DNA of 64,000 nt from Endozoicomonas sp. OPT23 (GCF_009653635.1 NZ_PPFD01000005.1:186001-250000); one strand, 5' to 3'. Shown: positions 8,855 to 17,582, numbered from the stretch's first letter. Numbers and translations are program-made. Notes: generated by a model from the sequence alone, not told the origin.

Positions 8855-10018
8855 CTAAGTTCCAGGCCAGTTCCAGGCAGGCGCGTCAAAAATATCCTGA
8901 TCTTCAATAGTCGTTTGTCCAAGCTCTTTATTCAGATTTAAAGCGTTGCACCGCCCTGAATCCATTAGTTCCTGAATCATCAGCCGGGCATGGGAAACCA
9001 CCCAGACCTGAGTATTTTCTGAGGCTTTTTTAATCAAACGACCGAGAGCGGGTAACAGGTCAGGATGAAGGCTGGTTTCCGGCTCATTCAAAACCATCAA
9101 GCCTGGAGGTCTGGGAGTAAGCAGAGCTGCAACCCATAGCAAATATCTCAGAGTACCATCGGACAGCTCAGCAGCCGTTAAAGGCCGCAACAACCCATAT
9201 TGCTTGAACCGTAAAACAAAACGACCATCTTCCTGAATATCAATGCTGATCGTTGCTCCGGGAAAGGCATCTTCAATAGCTTCGGTCAGCGCCTGATGAT
9301 CACCGATCTCGATAATAGTCTGCAACGCTGCTGCAAGATCATGGCCATCCTGACTAAGCACCGGAGTTCTTGTTCCCAAGTGAGGCTGACGGGCAGGAGC
9401 TGCCGCATCAGTACGAAAATGATCATAGAAGCGCCAACTACGAATGACATCGCGAATACGGATAATCTCCGATGCCAGCTGATAATCAGCCACTTCGCTG
9501 AGCATACTGTCAAAAGTATTCAGGTGAGATGCAACTACCTGCCAGCTTCTGCCTTCCCGGCTCTTTACAACCGGCCCTTTGCGATCCACCAGCACACTGG
9601 CAGGACGATAAACGGGGCCAGCCCAGATACACTCTCTTTTAATCTCGGGATCAAGGGCAAAGGCCGAAGCAGAAGGTATGGGCAGCCCCAGATCAATACA
9701 GTAACTCAGTTCATCACTGGCAAAACCAAGTCGAAGTCGGTAGGCATTTTTCCTTGGCCCACCCTGTACTTCCACTTCACCACTGAGCATACGCTTACTG
9801 ATGCTTTCAGGGCCTGCCCAAAAGGCTGATTCCAACCCACCCTCTCTGGCCAGGGCATTAATCACACCGCCCTGTGCAGTTTCTGCCAGAAGGCGCAGAG
9901 ATTTATAAAGGTTAGACTTACCACTGCCATTTAATCCGGTAATCAGATTCAGTGGCGCCATAGGCATCACCAGCTGAATCAGGGAACGATAGTTGGCAAC
10001 AGCAATAGTTGTGATCAT
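8855..10018 (-). CDS. RecF/SMC-like AAA ATPase
   Basis: A 387-residue predicted ATPase. Walker A is GLNGSGKSN (28-36). An ABC-like signature region AELSDGTLRYLLW precedes a Walker B-type segment (LMVLNEPETSLHPDLLPALG), then VVSHARLM as the H-loop region. There is no coiled-coil insertion long enough for SMC function; the layout matches the AAA_21/COG4637 ATPases. Members act in DNA repair, plasmid or defence roles, often with a nuclease partner. The divergent gene 158 bases away is a secreted nuclease, which would work in another compartment, so a functional pair is doubtful. The start ATG gives the standard short N-terminal strand before Walker A. Confidence 0.83.
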   Translation of the reverse strand: MITTIAVANYRSLIQLVMPMAPLNLITGLNGSGKSNLYKSLRLLAETAQGGVINALAREGGLESAFWAGPESISKRMLSGEVEVQGGPRKNAYRLRLGFASDELSYCIDLGLPIPSASAFALDPEIKRECIWAGPVYRPASVLVDRKGPVVKSREGRSWQVVASHLNTFDSMLSEVADYQLASEIIRIRDVIRSWRFYDHFRTDAAAPARQPHLGTRTPVLSQDGHDLAAALQTIIEIGDHQALTEAIEDAFPGATISIDIQEDGRFVLRFKQYGLLRPLTAAELSDGTLRYLLWVAALLTPRPPGLMVLNEPETSLHPDLLPALGRLIKKASENTQVWVVSHARLMIQELMDSGRCNALNLNKELGQTTIEDQDIFDAPAWNWPGT

Positions 10019-10176
10019 ATGTCTGATTAAGTGCTTTATTGGTGTAAGTAAACATTATAAAGAACATTTCTCTGCCAAGAAGTAATTGGCAAGAATCTTT
10101 TCTACTATGTCAGGATATTTATTTATTCTGCTGCTATTTTGATAATCCCCCTTCACCAAGCTGTTTCAATCAAACT

Positions 10177-11004
10177 ATGAAATTCCCTGTATCATTACCA
10201 TCACTGATGATGGTTTTCTTTGGCTTTTCTAACAGTGTTTCCTCAGCTCCAGTCAATTTTGAAATACCTGAAGCGCCATTAACAAACCTGACCTCTGCTG
10301 CAACCTTCAGCTGCCATAACCACGTTAAAACAGGTATTCCTGCTGAAGCAGATCAATACCTTTGCCGGGATAATTATGCTGTTGGATTTGATTACGCCAC
10401 TAAAGACCCAAAATGGGTGTCTTATTACGTTACTGCAGAGCAGCTCAACCAAATCGTTAAACGGGAAGATGATTTCAAACCAGACCCTAATATCAAAGAG
10501 GAAGACCAGGCCGCTCTGAAAGATTATGAAAACTCAGGCTATGACCGTGGTCATATGGCGCCCGCCGGAACCATTGATACTGACTCGGAAAGTATGGGTC
10601 AAGCATTTTACCTCAGTAATATAACACCGCAACTTCATGCCTTTAATGCCGGAATCTGGGAAGCGCTTGAGGAAGATGTAAGAGACTGGGCTACAAAGTA
10701 TGGAGAGATTTATGTCGTTACCGGCCCTGTTTTTAAATCAAAAACTGCTCCTCAGACTATAGGTGACAGCGTAGCTGTACCTGATTTGTTTTTCAAAGCG
10801 GTTTACATTCCGTCTACCGGGGAAACTCGCGCCTACCTTTTCCCTCACGAAGACCTCTCTCGAGACCAATTAAGTAGTTATGAAAAAAGTATTGATGATG
10901 TGGAACAGGAAGCTGGAATAACCTTGTTTGCTAATAAACCAGGTAAGTCTCAGGTAGCGGATTTTGGAAAGTATTTAGAAGACGATTCAGGATTACTGAA
11001 GTAA
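10177..11004 (+). CDS. Secreted DNA/RNA non-specific endonuclease (NUC family)
   Basis: A 275-residue protein with a signal peptide (residues 1-24, ending VSSA). The beta-beta-alpha-metal nuclease core includes YDRGHMAPAG (122-131), with His126 as the catalytic base of the DRGH motif. SNITPQ and FNAGIWEALEED follow, carrying the metal-binding Asn and the conserved Glu. The family (Serratia nuclease, NucA) degrades DNA and RNA outside the cytoplasm for nutrition or against extracellular DNA. The length is normal. It stands alone between the ATPase and the convergent DUF1329 copy 2. Confidence 0.9.
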   Translation: MKFPVSLPSLMMVFFGFSNSVSSAPVNFEIPEAPLTNLTSAATFSCHNHVKTGIPAEADQYLCRDNYAVGFDYATKDPKWVSYYVTAEQLNQIVKREDDFKPDPNIKEEDQAALKDYENSGYDRGHMAPAGTIDTDSESMGQAFYLSNITPQLHAFNAGIWEALEEDVRDWATKYGEIYVVTGPVFKSKTAPQTIGDSVAVPDLFFKAVYIPSTGETRAYLFPHEDLSRDQLSSYEKSIDDVEQEAGITLFANKPGKSQVADFGKYLEDDSGLLK

Positions 11005-11018
11005 TTCTACCCGGAAAT

Positions 11019-11048
11019 ATGAGCTACCGAAGATACTCGGTAGCTCAT
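11019..11048. terminator. Hairpin between convergent genes
   Basis: ATGAGCTACCGA (11019-11030) pairs perfectly with TCGGTAGCTCAT (11037-11048) around a 6-base loop. It lies between the nuclease stop and the stop of DUF1329 copy 2. A long T run is missing. It is probably a bidirectional terminator. Confidence 0.6.
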
Positions 11049-11064
11049 ACCCTCAACAAAGAGA

Positions 11065-12444
11065 TTAGCGCACACCCAGCTTACGCAGGGAAGCAGGCTT
11101 GAAGTAACTAATTTCTTTGATGGTTTCATCGTTAATCGGGAACAACGGATGACCATTGGTCAAACGGTCTGCCGCATACTCTTTTGACAACAGGTCATGC
11201 TGCATATAACTGCGGGCTGCCACGCCCGGAACATCGTATTTGTTAATACTGGTTGCCAGAATCACACGCCATAACTTCTCTCGATTGTCGTACATATCGG
11301 CAACAGAGATGGTCCAGCTGTCTTCATCCATATAAACCACACGCTTCCTGAAGACGTTTCGCTCACCCTCTTTAAGAGTGGCTTCAACCTCCCAGACCCG
11401 ATGCAGCTCATAGCGCACATAATCAGGGTTGGCATGGCCGGCAGGGAACAGTTCCTTGTAGTCTGCATCTGCTGAATCAAACTTGTAGTTGTTATAAGGA
11501 ATATAGAGTTCTCTCTTACCAACCAGTTTCCAGTCGTACTTATCGGTAGCACCATTAAAACCTGAGCCACTGTCAACGGTTCTGAATTTACCCAATCCTT
11601 CAAACGAGTCATAGGCGACAGTTGGTGCACGGCGTACACGACGTACTCCAGGCGAATAGGTCCATGCAGACTGAGGCGCGATCGATGGGTTTACAGGACT
11701 GTAAACCAGTGTTGCCGAGCCTTTATCACGGGTAGGTGCATGAATCTGGGTCATGTAGTAAAGACGTGGGTGTTTGCCTTCCTTAAACTCTGCAATGTTC
11801 ATTCTCGAATCGAAGAAAGCCGCCAGCCTCTCGGTGGTCGCCGTACCTTTAATCTGGGTGCCATCTTTGTAAACCAGAATGTCGTCGTAGGTACGCTTAT
11901 AGTAGATTGGCTCACCAGCCTGACCGGAATTCCAGATAGCTTCGACACCATTATTAGGCATCGGAAAAGCCGCACCACCAAAGGCATTCACGACACCATT
12001 ACCATCCGCTGCCAGCTCGGCACGGGTGGCATTCCTGATGGTGTTTTCATTGACGAAGTCAGTGTAACTGCCATCACGATGCGAAGGAAAAACATCCATT
12101 CGGAAAGTGTCCGGATAGGCTTCAAACATCTTCACCTGCCCCGGCGACAATTTGCCTTTATACTGCTGAACATTCGCTGCTGTTATGGTGAAAAGAGGTT
12201 TTTCATCTTTATAAGGATCAACGTAGCGGCTGCCGGTTCCCTTGTAGTCAGCAGGTGGCTGAAAGTCAGGATTCCAGGCAGGGATAGTGCCTTCCGCATT
12301 ACCTGCCGCAATAGCACCAACAGGAGTAAGTTCCTTACCCAGTTTTTCCGCCTGCTCTGGTAAGACTTTGGCTGATACATTGAACGAAGCCAGCAGTACT
12401 GTTGAAATTCCTGCGGCCAGAAGGGATTTTTTTGTTGTTTTCAT
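11065..12444 (-). CDS. DUF1329 protein, array copy 2
   Basis: 459 residues from the preferred ATG at 12442-12444 (MKTTKKSLLA). An in-frame ATG three codons earlier has GGGGA directly abutting it, too close to act as its ribosome site, whereas the spacing to the second ATG is normal. It has a signal peptide ending NVSA before KVLPEQAEKLG; the Leu in place of the usual Ser after KV is unusual. All array blocks are present, including YSPGVRRVRRAP and the end FKPASLRKLGVR. It is closest in layout to copies 1, 3 and 4, but with AIAAGN for AERAGN. Its leader carries the palindromic insertion at 12491-12598. Confidence 0.9.
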   Translation of the reverse strand: MKTTKKSLLAAGISTVLLASFNVSAKVLPEQAEKLGKELTPVGAIAAGNAEGTIPAWNPDFQPPADYKGTGSRYVDPYKDEKPLFTITAANVQQYKGKLSPGQVKMFEAYPDTFRMDVFPSHRDGSYTDFVNENTIRNATRAELAADGNGVVNAFGGAAFPMPNNGVEAIWNSGQAGEPIYYKRTYDDILVYKDGTQIKGTATTERLAAFFDSRMNIAEFKEGKHPRLYYMTQIHAPTRDKGSATLVYSPVNPSIAPQSAWTYSPGVRRVRRAPTVAYDSFEGLGKFRTVDSGSGFNGATDKYDWKLVGKRELYIPYNNYKFDSADADYKELFPAGHANPDYVRYELHRVWEVEATLKEGERNVFRKRVVYMDEDSWTISVADMYDNREKLWRVILATSINKYDVPGVAARSYMQHDLLSKEYAADRLTNGHPLFPINDETIKEISYFKPASLRKLGVR

Positions 12445-12970
12445 GGTTTCCATTCCCCGGCTTATAACACCACAAACAAGCCCGTAGTCGCTTAGTAATA
12501 GTCCCGAGATAGCTTCCCGATTTATTTTTCCCCCTTTGCATAGCAGAGGGGAAAAACAATGTTAAAGCAGGAACTTATTTTAGGACTGTTCCTTAGTACT
12601 ACAGCCATTTATACGTCTATGGCACTGGAGAAGCTGTCTCACAGCCTCTTAGAGCATGGATCACGGGACAAACCAGCCAATACTGATTTCTACTGACTGC
12701 CTGACAGAATGGACTTGATAGGTCAGGCAAGAATAAGGCTTCCGCGATTGCACAATTATTATTTTTATTCTGTTCAGCCAAATGGCTGAATCTGTACAAC
12801 TTTGAACATTAAGACTTTCTAATAAAGCTGGTTCACACACTATCTATAAGGTTAATGCTCAACAATGACAATTTCGGCCATTTTCATAAGACAACTTATT
12901 ATTCAAACAACTGTTTTATATCTATACTCAATCCATAATGAGCTCATCATTGATGACATGGAGGTACATT
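12445..12970. promoter_or_regulatory. Divergent intergenic region, copy 2 leader and azurin promoter side
   Basis: A gene-free stretch of 526 bases. The left part is the leader of DUF1329 copy 2: a GCCGGGGAA ribosome site, homology to the copy 1 leader interrupted by an inverted-repeat insertion, then GCCATTTATACGTC (12604-12617), CACGGGACAAACCAGCCA (about 12662-12679), AAGGCTTCCGCGATTG (12735-12750) and a degenerate TTTCGGCCA. The right part (12880-12970) would hold the azurin promoter. A TATACT at about 12923 could be a -10 box, with no clear -35. Confidence 0.55.
12491..12598. mobile_element. Palindromic MITE-like element M, copy 1
   Basis: The core 12500-12587 starts AGTCCCGAGATAGCTTCCCG and ends with the inverted counterpart of CAGTCCTAAAATAAGTTCC. 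The centre is a hairpin of CCCCCTTTGC against GCAGAGGGG. The flanks carry the direct repeat CTTAGTA on both sides (12491-12497 and 12592-12598), a plausible target duplication. The leader of DUF1329 copy 1 is homologous on both sides but lacks the insert. A second copy lies at 52585-52689. No transposase is encoded. Confidence 0.7.
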
Positions 12971-13423
12971 ATGCTGACTAACCGTCTGCTTCTGCTGGCC
13001 ACTCTGGCTGGCCTGCCACTGGCATCTCAGGCATCTTCCGATTGCAGTGTCGCACTGGAAGGCTCCGATGCCATGCGCTTCTCGACCAACTTGATCAGCG
13101 TCCCCGCAAGCTGTCATCAAGTGACTATAACCCTGACTCACCCCGGAACATTGCCCGCGAAAGTGATGGGACACAATATCGTGATTACCGACAGGGAAAA
13201 CCTTCAGGCTGTTGCCAACGACGGTTTAAAAGCAGGGTTCGACAATCACTATATTAAACCCGGCGACGAAAGGGTTTACGGGGCCTCAAAAGTGATTGGT
13301 GGTGGTGAAAGTACAACAATGACGTTCAATACCGGGAAAATGAAAGCCGGTGGCGACTACGTTTTTCTCTGTTCGTTTCCAGGACACTGGGCAATGATGC
13401 AGGGCACATTTGAGTTTAAGTAA
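12971..13423 (+). CDS. azu: Azurin (periplasmic blue copper protein)
   Basis: 150 residues from the ATG at 12971, which has GGAGG upstream; an earlier in-frame ATG at 12938 lacks one. The signal peptide ends near SQA (residue 21). The type-1 copper ligands of azurin are all present: His68 (MGHN), Cys134, His139 and Met143 (CSFPGHWAMM). Cys25 and Cys48 match the conserved azurin disulfide. Azurin shuttles electrons in the periplasm between cytochromes, dehydrogenases and oxidases. It sits between DUF1329 copies on the opposite strand. A role as electron acceptor for a nearby oxidative pathway is possible but only inferred from position. Confidence 0.95.
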   Translation: MLTNRLLLLATLAGLPLASQASSDCSVALEGSDAMRFSTNLISVPASCHQVTITLTHPGTLPAKVMGHNIVITDRENLQAVANDGLKAGFDNHYIKPGDERVYGASKVIGGGESTTMTFNTGKMKAGGDYVFLCSFPGHWAMMQGTFEFK

Positions 13424-13470
13424 GCGAATCGAAATAAGCTTAAATAGATGGAAAGGTAAGAAATAAAAAT

Positions 13471-13507
13471 AAGCCCTGACCGAATGGCAGGGCTTGTTTT
13501 TATTTTA
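13471..13507. terminator. Bidirectional Rho-independent terminator
   Basis: AAGCCCTG (13471-13478) pairs with CAGGGCTT (13488-13495), followed on the plus strand by GTTTTTATTTT. On the minus strand the stem is followed by ATTTTTATTTC. It serves the convergent azurin and DUF1329 copy 3 genes, and its T run abuts the copy 3 stop. Confidence 0.85.
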
Positions 13508-14878
13508 TCGAACGCCTAACTTACGCAGAGTTGAAGCACTAAAATACGACATCTCTCTTTTTTCAGTATTAATCGTCGCAGGCCCTGTTTTATTGGTCAG
13601 CTGTTGCACAAAATACTGTTCGCCAAGAACATCATGGAAAGCAATAACAGAACCTTTGATACCCGGCACATCATAGGCATAGAGTGAGTTATACATGGTC
13701 ACCTGCCAGAGGTTATCCCGGTTATCGTACATATCAACAACAGAGGCCAGCCAACTGTCTTCATCAAGGTGAATAACACGTTTCTTGAAGACATTACGCT
13801 TACCGTCTTTTAATGTTGCCTCAACCACCCAGACCCTGTGTAGTTCGTAACGGGCATATTCAGGGTTGATATGACCCGCTGGTAGCAGCTCTTCAAATTC
13901 AATCTCTGGAGAACCCATTTTATAACTGTTGTAAGGAATATAGAGTTCTTTCTTGCCCACCAGCTTCCAGTTATAACGGTCAGTCGCACCATTAAAACCT
14001 GAACCACTGTCAACTGTAGTCATCTTGCCATGGGCTTCGAAGTTGTCATAACCGATGGTTGGCGCTCTTCTCACACGACGAACGCCAGGAGTGTAAGCCC
14101 AGGCAGACCTTGGTCTGGCAGACGTATCCAATGGCAAGTGAACCAGTGTTGCCTTACCTTTATTACGAGCTGGCTTCAGGTTCTGATACATCAGCAGCAA
14201 CTTCATATGATTTTCCTGCTGAAACTCTTCCCTTGTACCTTTGTAATTAAAGTAAGGAGAAAATCGTTCTGACAGATTCATGGCTTCAGAACGGGTACCA
14301 TCCCTGAGCACATGAACCTGATGATCAGTGCTGACTTCGTAACGAACACCCATGGCTGCAGCCAGGTTCCAGATCGCCTCTTCACCACTTTGAGGAATAG
14401 GGAAAGGTACACCACCAAAGGCTCCAACGACACCGTTGCCGCCTTCCGCAAGGGTTACTTCTGTGGCATTAATCTTGGTGTTTTTGGCAATGAAATCTGA
14501 AAAACCGCCATTTCTTCGGGAAGGATAAATATGCATCTTGAAAGTATCAGGATAGGTTGCAAACAGCTTCTGCTGCCCTGGCGATAACTTATCCTTATAT
14601 TTATCGAGGTTCTCAGCCGTGATGGTAAACAGAGGATTATCATCAGCGTATGGATCAATATAATGATTACCTGTCCCCTTATAGCCTTCAGGTATTTTAA
14701 ATTCCGGATTCCAGGCGGGAATCGTACCCTCTTTATTGCCCGCCCTTTCGGCACCAACCGGTGTCAATTCATTTCCCAACCTGGCCGCTTCTTCAGGCGA
14801 TACTTTTGCCTGTACACCCGTAGTCGCTAACAAGGTTCCAACCATGGATAGAGCCAAAAAATGTTTTTTTATTATCAT
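13505..14878 (-). CDS. DUF1329 protein, array copy 3
   Basis: 457 residues from the ATG at 14876-14878 (MIIKKHFLAL), which has AAGCCGGAGAAAATA upstream. A longer frame to 14929 adds 17 residues that no paralogue has and that read through the leader, so I reject it. The signal peptide ends GVQA. Shared blocks include YTPGVRRVRRAP, FNGATDRYNWKLVGKKELYIPYN and DEDSW; the tail is FSASTLRKLGVR, with SAS replacing KPS. It lies 89 bases downstream of copy 4 and is its closest relative in the window (both have EAHGKxTTVDSGSGFNGATDRY), so the two look like a recent tandem duplication. Confidence 0.9.
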   Translation of the reverse strand: MIIKKHFLALSMVGTLLATTGVQAKVSPEEAARLGNELTPVGAERAGNKEGTIPAWNPEFKIPEGYKGTGNHYIDPYADDNPLFTITAENLDKYKDKLSPGQQKLFATYPDTFKMHIYPSRRNGGFSDFIAKNTKINATEVTLAEGGNGVVGAFGGVPFPIPQSGEEAIWNLAAAMGVRYEVSTDHQVHVLRDGTRSEAMNLSERFSPYFNYKGTREEFQQENHMKLLLMYQNLKPARNKGKATLVHLPLDTSARPRSAWAYTPGVRRVRRAPTIGYDNFEAHGKMTTVDSGSGFNGATDRYNWKLVGKKELYIPYNSYKMGSPEIEFEELLPAGHINPEYARYELHRVWVVEATLKDGKRNVFKKRVIHLDEDSWLASVVDMYDNRDNLWQVTMYNSLYAYDVPGIKGSVIAFHDVLGEQYFVQQLTNKTGPATINTEKREMSYFSASTLRKLGVR

Positions 14879-14901
14879 TATTTTCTCCGGCTTTAGACAG
14901 G

Positions 14902-14935
14902 CATCAGGCGAGACCAAACCAAGTCTCACCTGATG
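14902..14935 (-). terminator. Hairpin between DUF1329 copies 4 and 3
   Basis: CATCAGGCGAGAC (14902-14914) pairs with GTCTCACCTGATG (14923-14935), 13 bp with one G-T. No T run follows on the minus strand, so it may only attenuate or stabilise the RNA ends between the two tandem genes. Confidence 0.45.
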
Positions 14936-14967
14936 GTACGAGAACAGTTTTCTGAATTACCTACTGA

Positions 14968-16341
14968 TTAGCGGACACCCAGCTTACGCAGGCTGGCAGG
15001 CTTAAAGTGAGCGATTTCTTTCGAATCAACATTCAATGTACCTGGACCGGCTCTTCCTGTGAGACCTTCTGCAAAGTACTGTTGAGAGAGCAGGTCATGA
15101 TAAATCAAACCACTTCCGGAAATTCCTGGCAGGTCGTAGGCATACAGACTATTGAACATAGACACCTGCCAGAGGTTGTCCCGGTTGTCATACATATCAA
15201 CTACCGATGAAATCCAGCTGTCTTCATCAATGAATAAAACTCTCTTCTTAAAGACATTACGCTGACCTTCTTTCAGGTTCGCTTCCACAACCCAGACACG
15301 GTGCAGCTCATAACGCATATGCTCCGGATTTACATGCCCTGCTGGTAACAGCTCCTTAAAGCTGACCTCAGGATTCTGCATGCGATAGCCGTTGTATGGA
15401 ATATACATTTCTTTCTTGCCAACCAGCGTCCAGTCATAACGGTCGGTAGCACCATTAAAGCCGGAACCGCTATCAACGGTGGTTATTTTACCGTGAGCCT
15501 CAAAGTTATCGTAACCGACCGTAGGCGCACGCCTTACGCGGCGAACACCCGGCGAGTAAACCCAGGCTGATCGTGGTCGTTCGGCTGTATTCAATGGCAG
15601 ATGAATCAGAGTAGCTTTGCCTTTATCTCTGGCTGGCTTCTGGTTCTGGATAAGCATCAGCAATTTCATGCCGTTTTCAGACTTGAACTCTTCTCGACTG
15701 CTTTGATGATCAAAATAAGGAGAGAAACGCTCAGAAACCACTCTTGCCTCGGAGTGAGTGCCATCACGAAGTACATGCACCTGATCATTAACAGTGATTG
15801 AGTAGCGAGCACCACCAGCCTGAGTCAGATTCCAGATAGCCTCTTCACCCTTTTCAGGAATTGGAAATGGCACACCACCCCATGCTCCAACAACGCCATT
15901 CCCACCTTCAGCAAGCGTTGCTTCCAGGGCGTTCAACCGGGTGTTTTTCACTGTAAATTCGGAATAACTACCATTACGATGACTTGGGTATATATTCATC
16001 TTGAAGGTGTCTGGATAGGTTTCAAACATCTTCTGCTGCCCCGGTGACAGCTTATCCCTGTACTGATCAAGATTGTCTTTGGTTATCGTGAGAAGAGGCT
16101 TTTCATCAGCATAAGGATCAGGGTAGTGATGACCAGTCCCTTTGTAGCTTTCCGGAACCTTGAAGTCAGGATTCCAGGCAGGAATAGTACCTTCCGCATT
16201 CCCTGCACGTTCAGCACCCACAGGCGTCAGATCCTTACCCAGTCTTGCGGCTTCTTCTGGTGATACTTTGGCGGATACACCTGTGGCAGCAAACACTGCG
16301 CCCACAAAACCCATGGCCAAAAGAGATTTTCTTATTATCAT
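14968..16341 (-). CDS. DUF1329 protein, array copy 4
   Basis: 457 residues, start MIIRKSLLAMG with GCCGGGGAACATA upstream. The signal peptide ends GVSA before KVSPEEAARLG. All shared blocks are present (YSPGVRRVRRAP, FNGATDRYDW, YELHRVWVVEANLKEG, DEDSW, FKPASLRKLGVR). It shares leader, signal peptide style and the LTPVGAERAGN block with copies 1 and 3. Copy 3 follows closely on the same strand, so the two are probably cotranscribed. It differs from copy 3 mainly between residues 170 and 250, the stretch that varies most between paralogues and may shape the ligand pocket (inference). Confidence 0.9.
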   Translation of the reverse strand: MIIRKSLLAMGFVGAVFAATGVSAKVSPEEAARLGKDLTPVGAERAGNAEGTIPAWNPDFKVPESYKGTGHHYPDPYADEKPLLTITKDNLDQYRDKLSPGQQKMFETYPDTFKMNIYPSHRNGSYSEFTVKNTRLNALEATLAEGGNGVVGAWGGVPFPIPEKGEEAIWNLTQAGGARYSITVNDQVHVLRDGTHSEARVVSERFSPYFDHQSSREEFKSENGMKLLMLIQNQKPARDKGKATLIHLPLNTAERPRSAWVYSPGVRRVRRAPTVGYDNFEAHGKITTVDSGSGFNGATDRYDWTLVGKKEMYIPYNGYRMQNPEVSFKELLPAGHVNPEHMRYELHRVWVVEANLKEGQRNVFKKRVLFIDEDSWISSVVDMYDNRDNLWQVSMFNSLYAYDLPGISGSGLIYHDLLSQQYFAEGLTGRAGPGTLNVDSKEIAHFKPASLRKLGVR

Positions 16342-16790
16342 TATGTTCCCCGGCTTACTAAACAGCTACAGGCAGTCCGACAGTATTTCAGTAGCAAAAC
16401 GCCACACTGCCTGAAGCACACTAAAGCTTGTATCACGGGACAAATCAGCCAGCACTGATTCTTACTGATTCCTGATCACTCTGGTGAAGAGCTCTGGAGA
16501 GAAGAAGGCTTCCGCGATTGTACGATTTTTTTATTCTTATTATTGAGCTGCGATGTATGCAGCCCTGTACAACTTGGATAAATAGTTTGTTTTCTTTGTG
16601 ATAAAAACAGTATCCAGTCGGGAAAGCGCAGGCAATATCATTTTCGGCCATCCGTTATTTACATTTTTAACCACCTGAACTCTTTTGCTCGGGAATGACA
16701 TTAATACACTTCACAGTTTCAATATTTAAACGTAGATTAAAAAGCTGCTGAAGTTTCCATCAATAATAAAAACAAAAAAGGAAAATACGC
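16342..16790. promoter_or_regulatory. Divergent intergenic region, copy 4 leader
   Basis: A gene-free stretch of 449 bases. It carries the blocks shared with the leaders of copies 1 and 2: CACGGGACAAATCAGCCA (about 16437-16454), CAGCACTGATT, AAGGCTTCCGCGATTG (16505-16520) and CAATATCATTTTCGGCCA (about 16632-16649). A stem CAGGCAGT/ACTGCCTG (16369-16376, 16406-16413) is specific to this copy. The right end must hold the promoter of the hydroxylase gene; I see no clear -35/-10 pair. Confidence 0.5.
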
Positions 16791-17582
16791 ATGCAGGAAA
16801 CGCTGGGGATCTATGCCCTCATCCTTTTGTTCGTGTTCATTCTGATTGAGACCATTAAAGGTTTTTATAAATCAGATAAACACTCCGTTCGTGACAAACT
16901 GTTTGTTGCTGCCGGCTTTGCCCACGCCAATATTATTCTTACGCCTCTGATAACTCTTCTGGCCGGAATGCTGTTGGCCGCTGCTATTCCGCAATACGCT
17001 GGCGGACTGGAAGCAGTTGCTTTTCTTCCCTGCTTTCTTATCTTTTTTCTACTCGAAGACTTGAGTCATTACTGGGTACATCGACTGGCTCATGACAAAC
17101 GCTGGATGTGGCGTTTGCATCGTACCCATCATTCAGGAACGTCGATGAATGTCGCGTTAATTTTTCGAACTAACCTGTTCTGGGCTTTTCTTGTTCCCAC
17201 TCAATGGTTTGCGTTGCTGGCTATTTATCTTGGACAACCGGAAGTCTTTCTGGCCCTGCTTGGTATCAAACTCACGGTTAATACATTCACTCATACTGTG
17301 TTTCGCTGGGATGACTGGTTACGGGAAAAGAAACTGACCAGAAGGTTCATCTGGTGCTTTGAACGAGTATTCACAACTCCCAGAACTCATCATGCTCACC
17401 ACGGCTTTGGCGAGAACGGTAAACCGATGCGCAACTTTGCAACGGTGCTTATTTTCTGGGATATCCTGTTTAAAACCGCTTATTTTCCAGATGAGAAACC
17501 AAAGAATATTGGCCTGCCAAACAGTAATAAGCTCTACTGGGCTGAAGAGTTATTCTGGCCGTTGATTCGCGCAAAAAAGTGA
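16791..17582 (+). CDS. Sterol desaturase / fatty acid hydroxylase family membrane protein
   Basis: A 263-residue integral membrane di-iron enzyme of the PF04116 superfamily. The eight-histidine signature is complete enough to read: HRLAH (97-101), HRTHH (110-114) and HHAHH (200-204). Hydrophobic segments lie at about 5-23, 36-65, 75-90 and 125-165. The family inserts hydroxyls or double bonds into sterols, carotenoids or fatty acids using oxygen. The ATG has AAAGGA upstream. Placement within the DUF1329 array makes a sterol or lipid substrate attractive, but this is inference. It is a single-gene unit with a hairpin after it. Confidence 0.88.
   Translation: MQETLGIYALILLFVFILIETIKGFYKSDKHSVRDKLFVAAGFAHANIILTPLITLLAGMLLAAAIPQYAGGLEAVAFLPCFLIFFLLEDLSHYWVHRLAHDKRWMWRLHRTHHSGTSMNVALIFRTNLFWAFLVPTQWFALLAIYLGQPEVFLALLGIKLTVNTFTHTVFRWDDWLREKKLTRRFIWCFERVFTTPRTHHAHHGFGENGKPMRNFATVLIFWDILFKTAYFPDEKPKNIGLPNSNKLYWAEELFWPLIRAKK

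Noticed and set aside
14879-14929. Extended start of DUF1329 copy 3 (17 extra residues)
   Set aside because: The extra part reads through the leader and ribosome site that other copies use before MIIxK.
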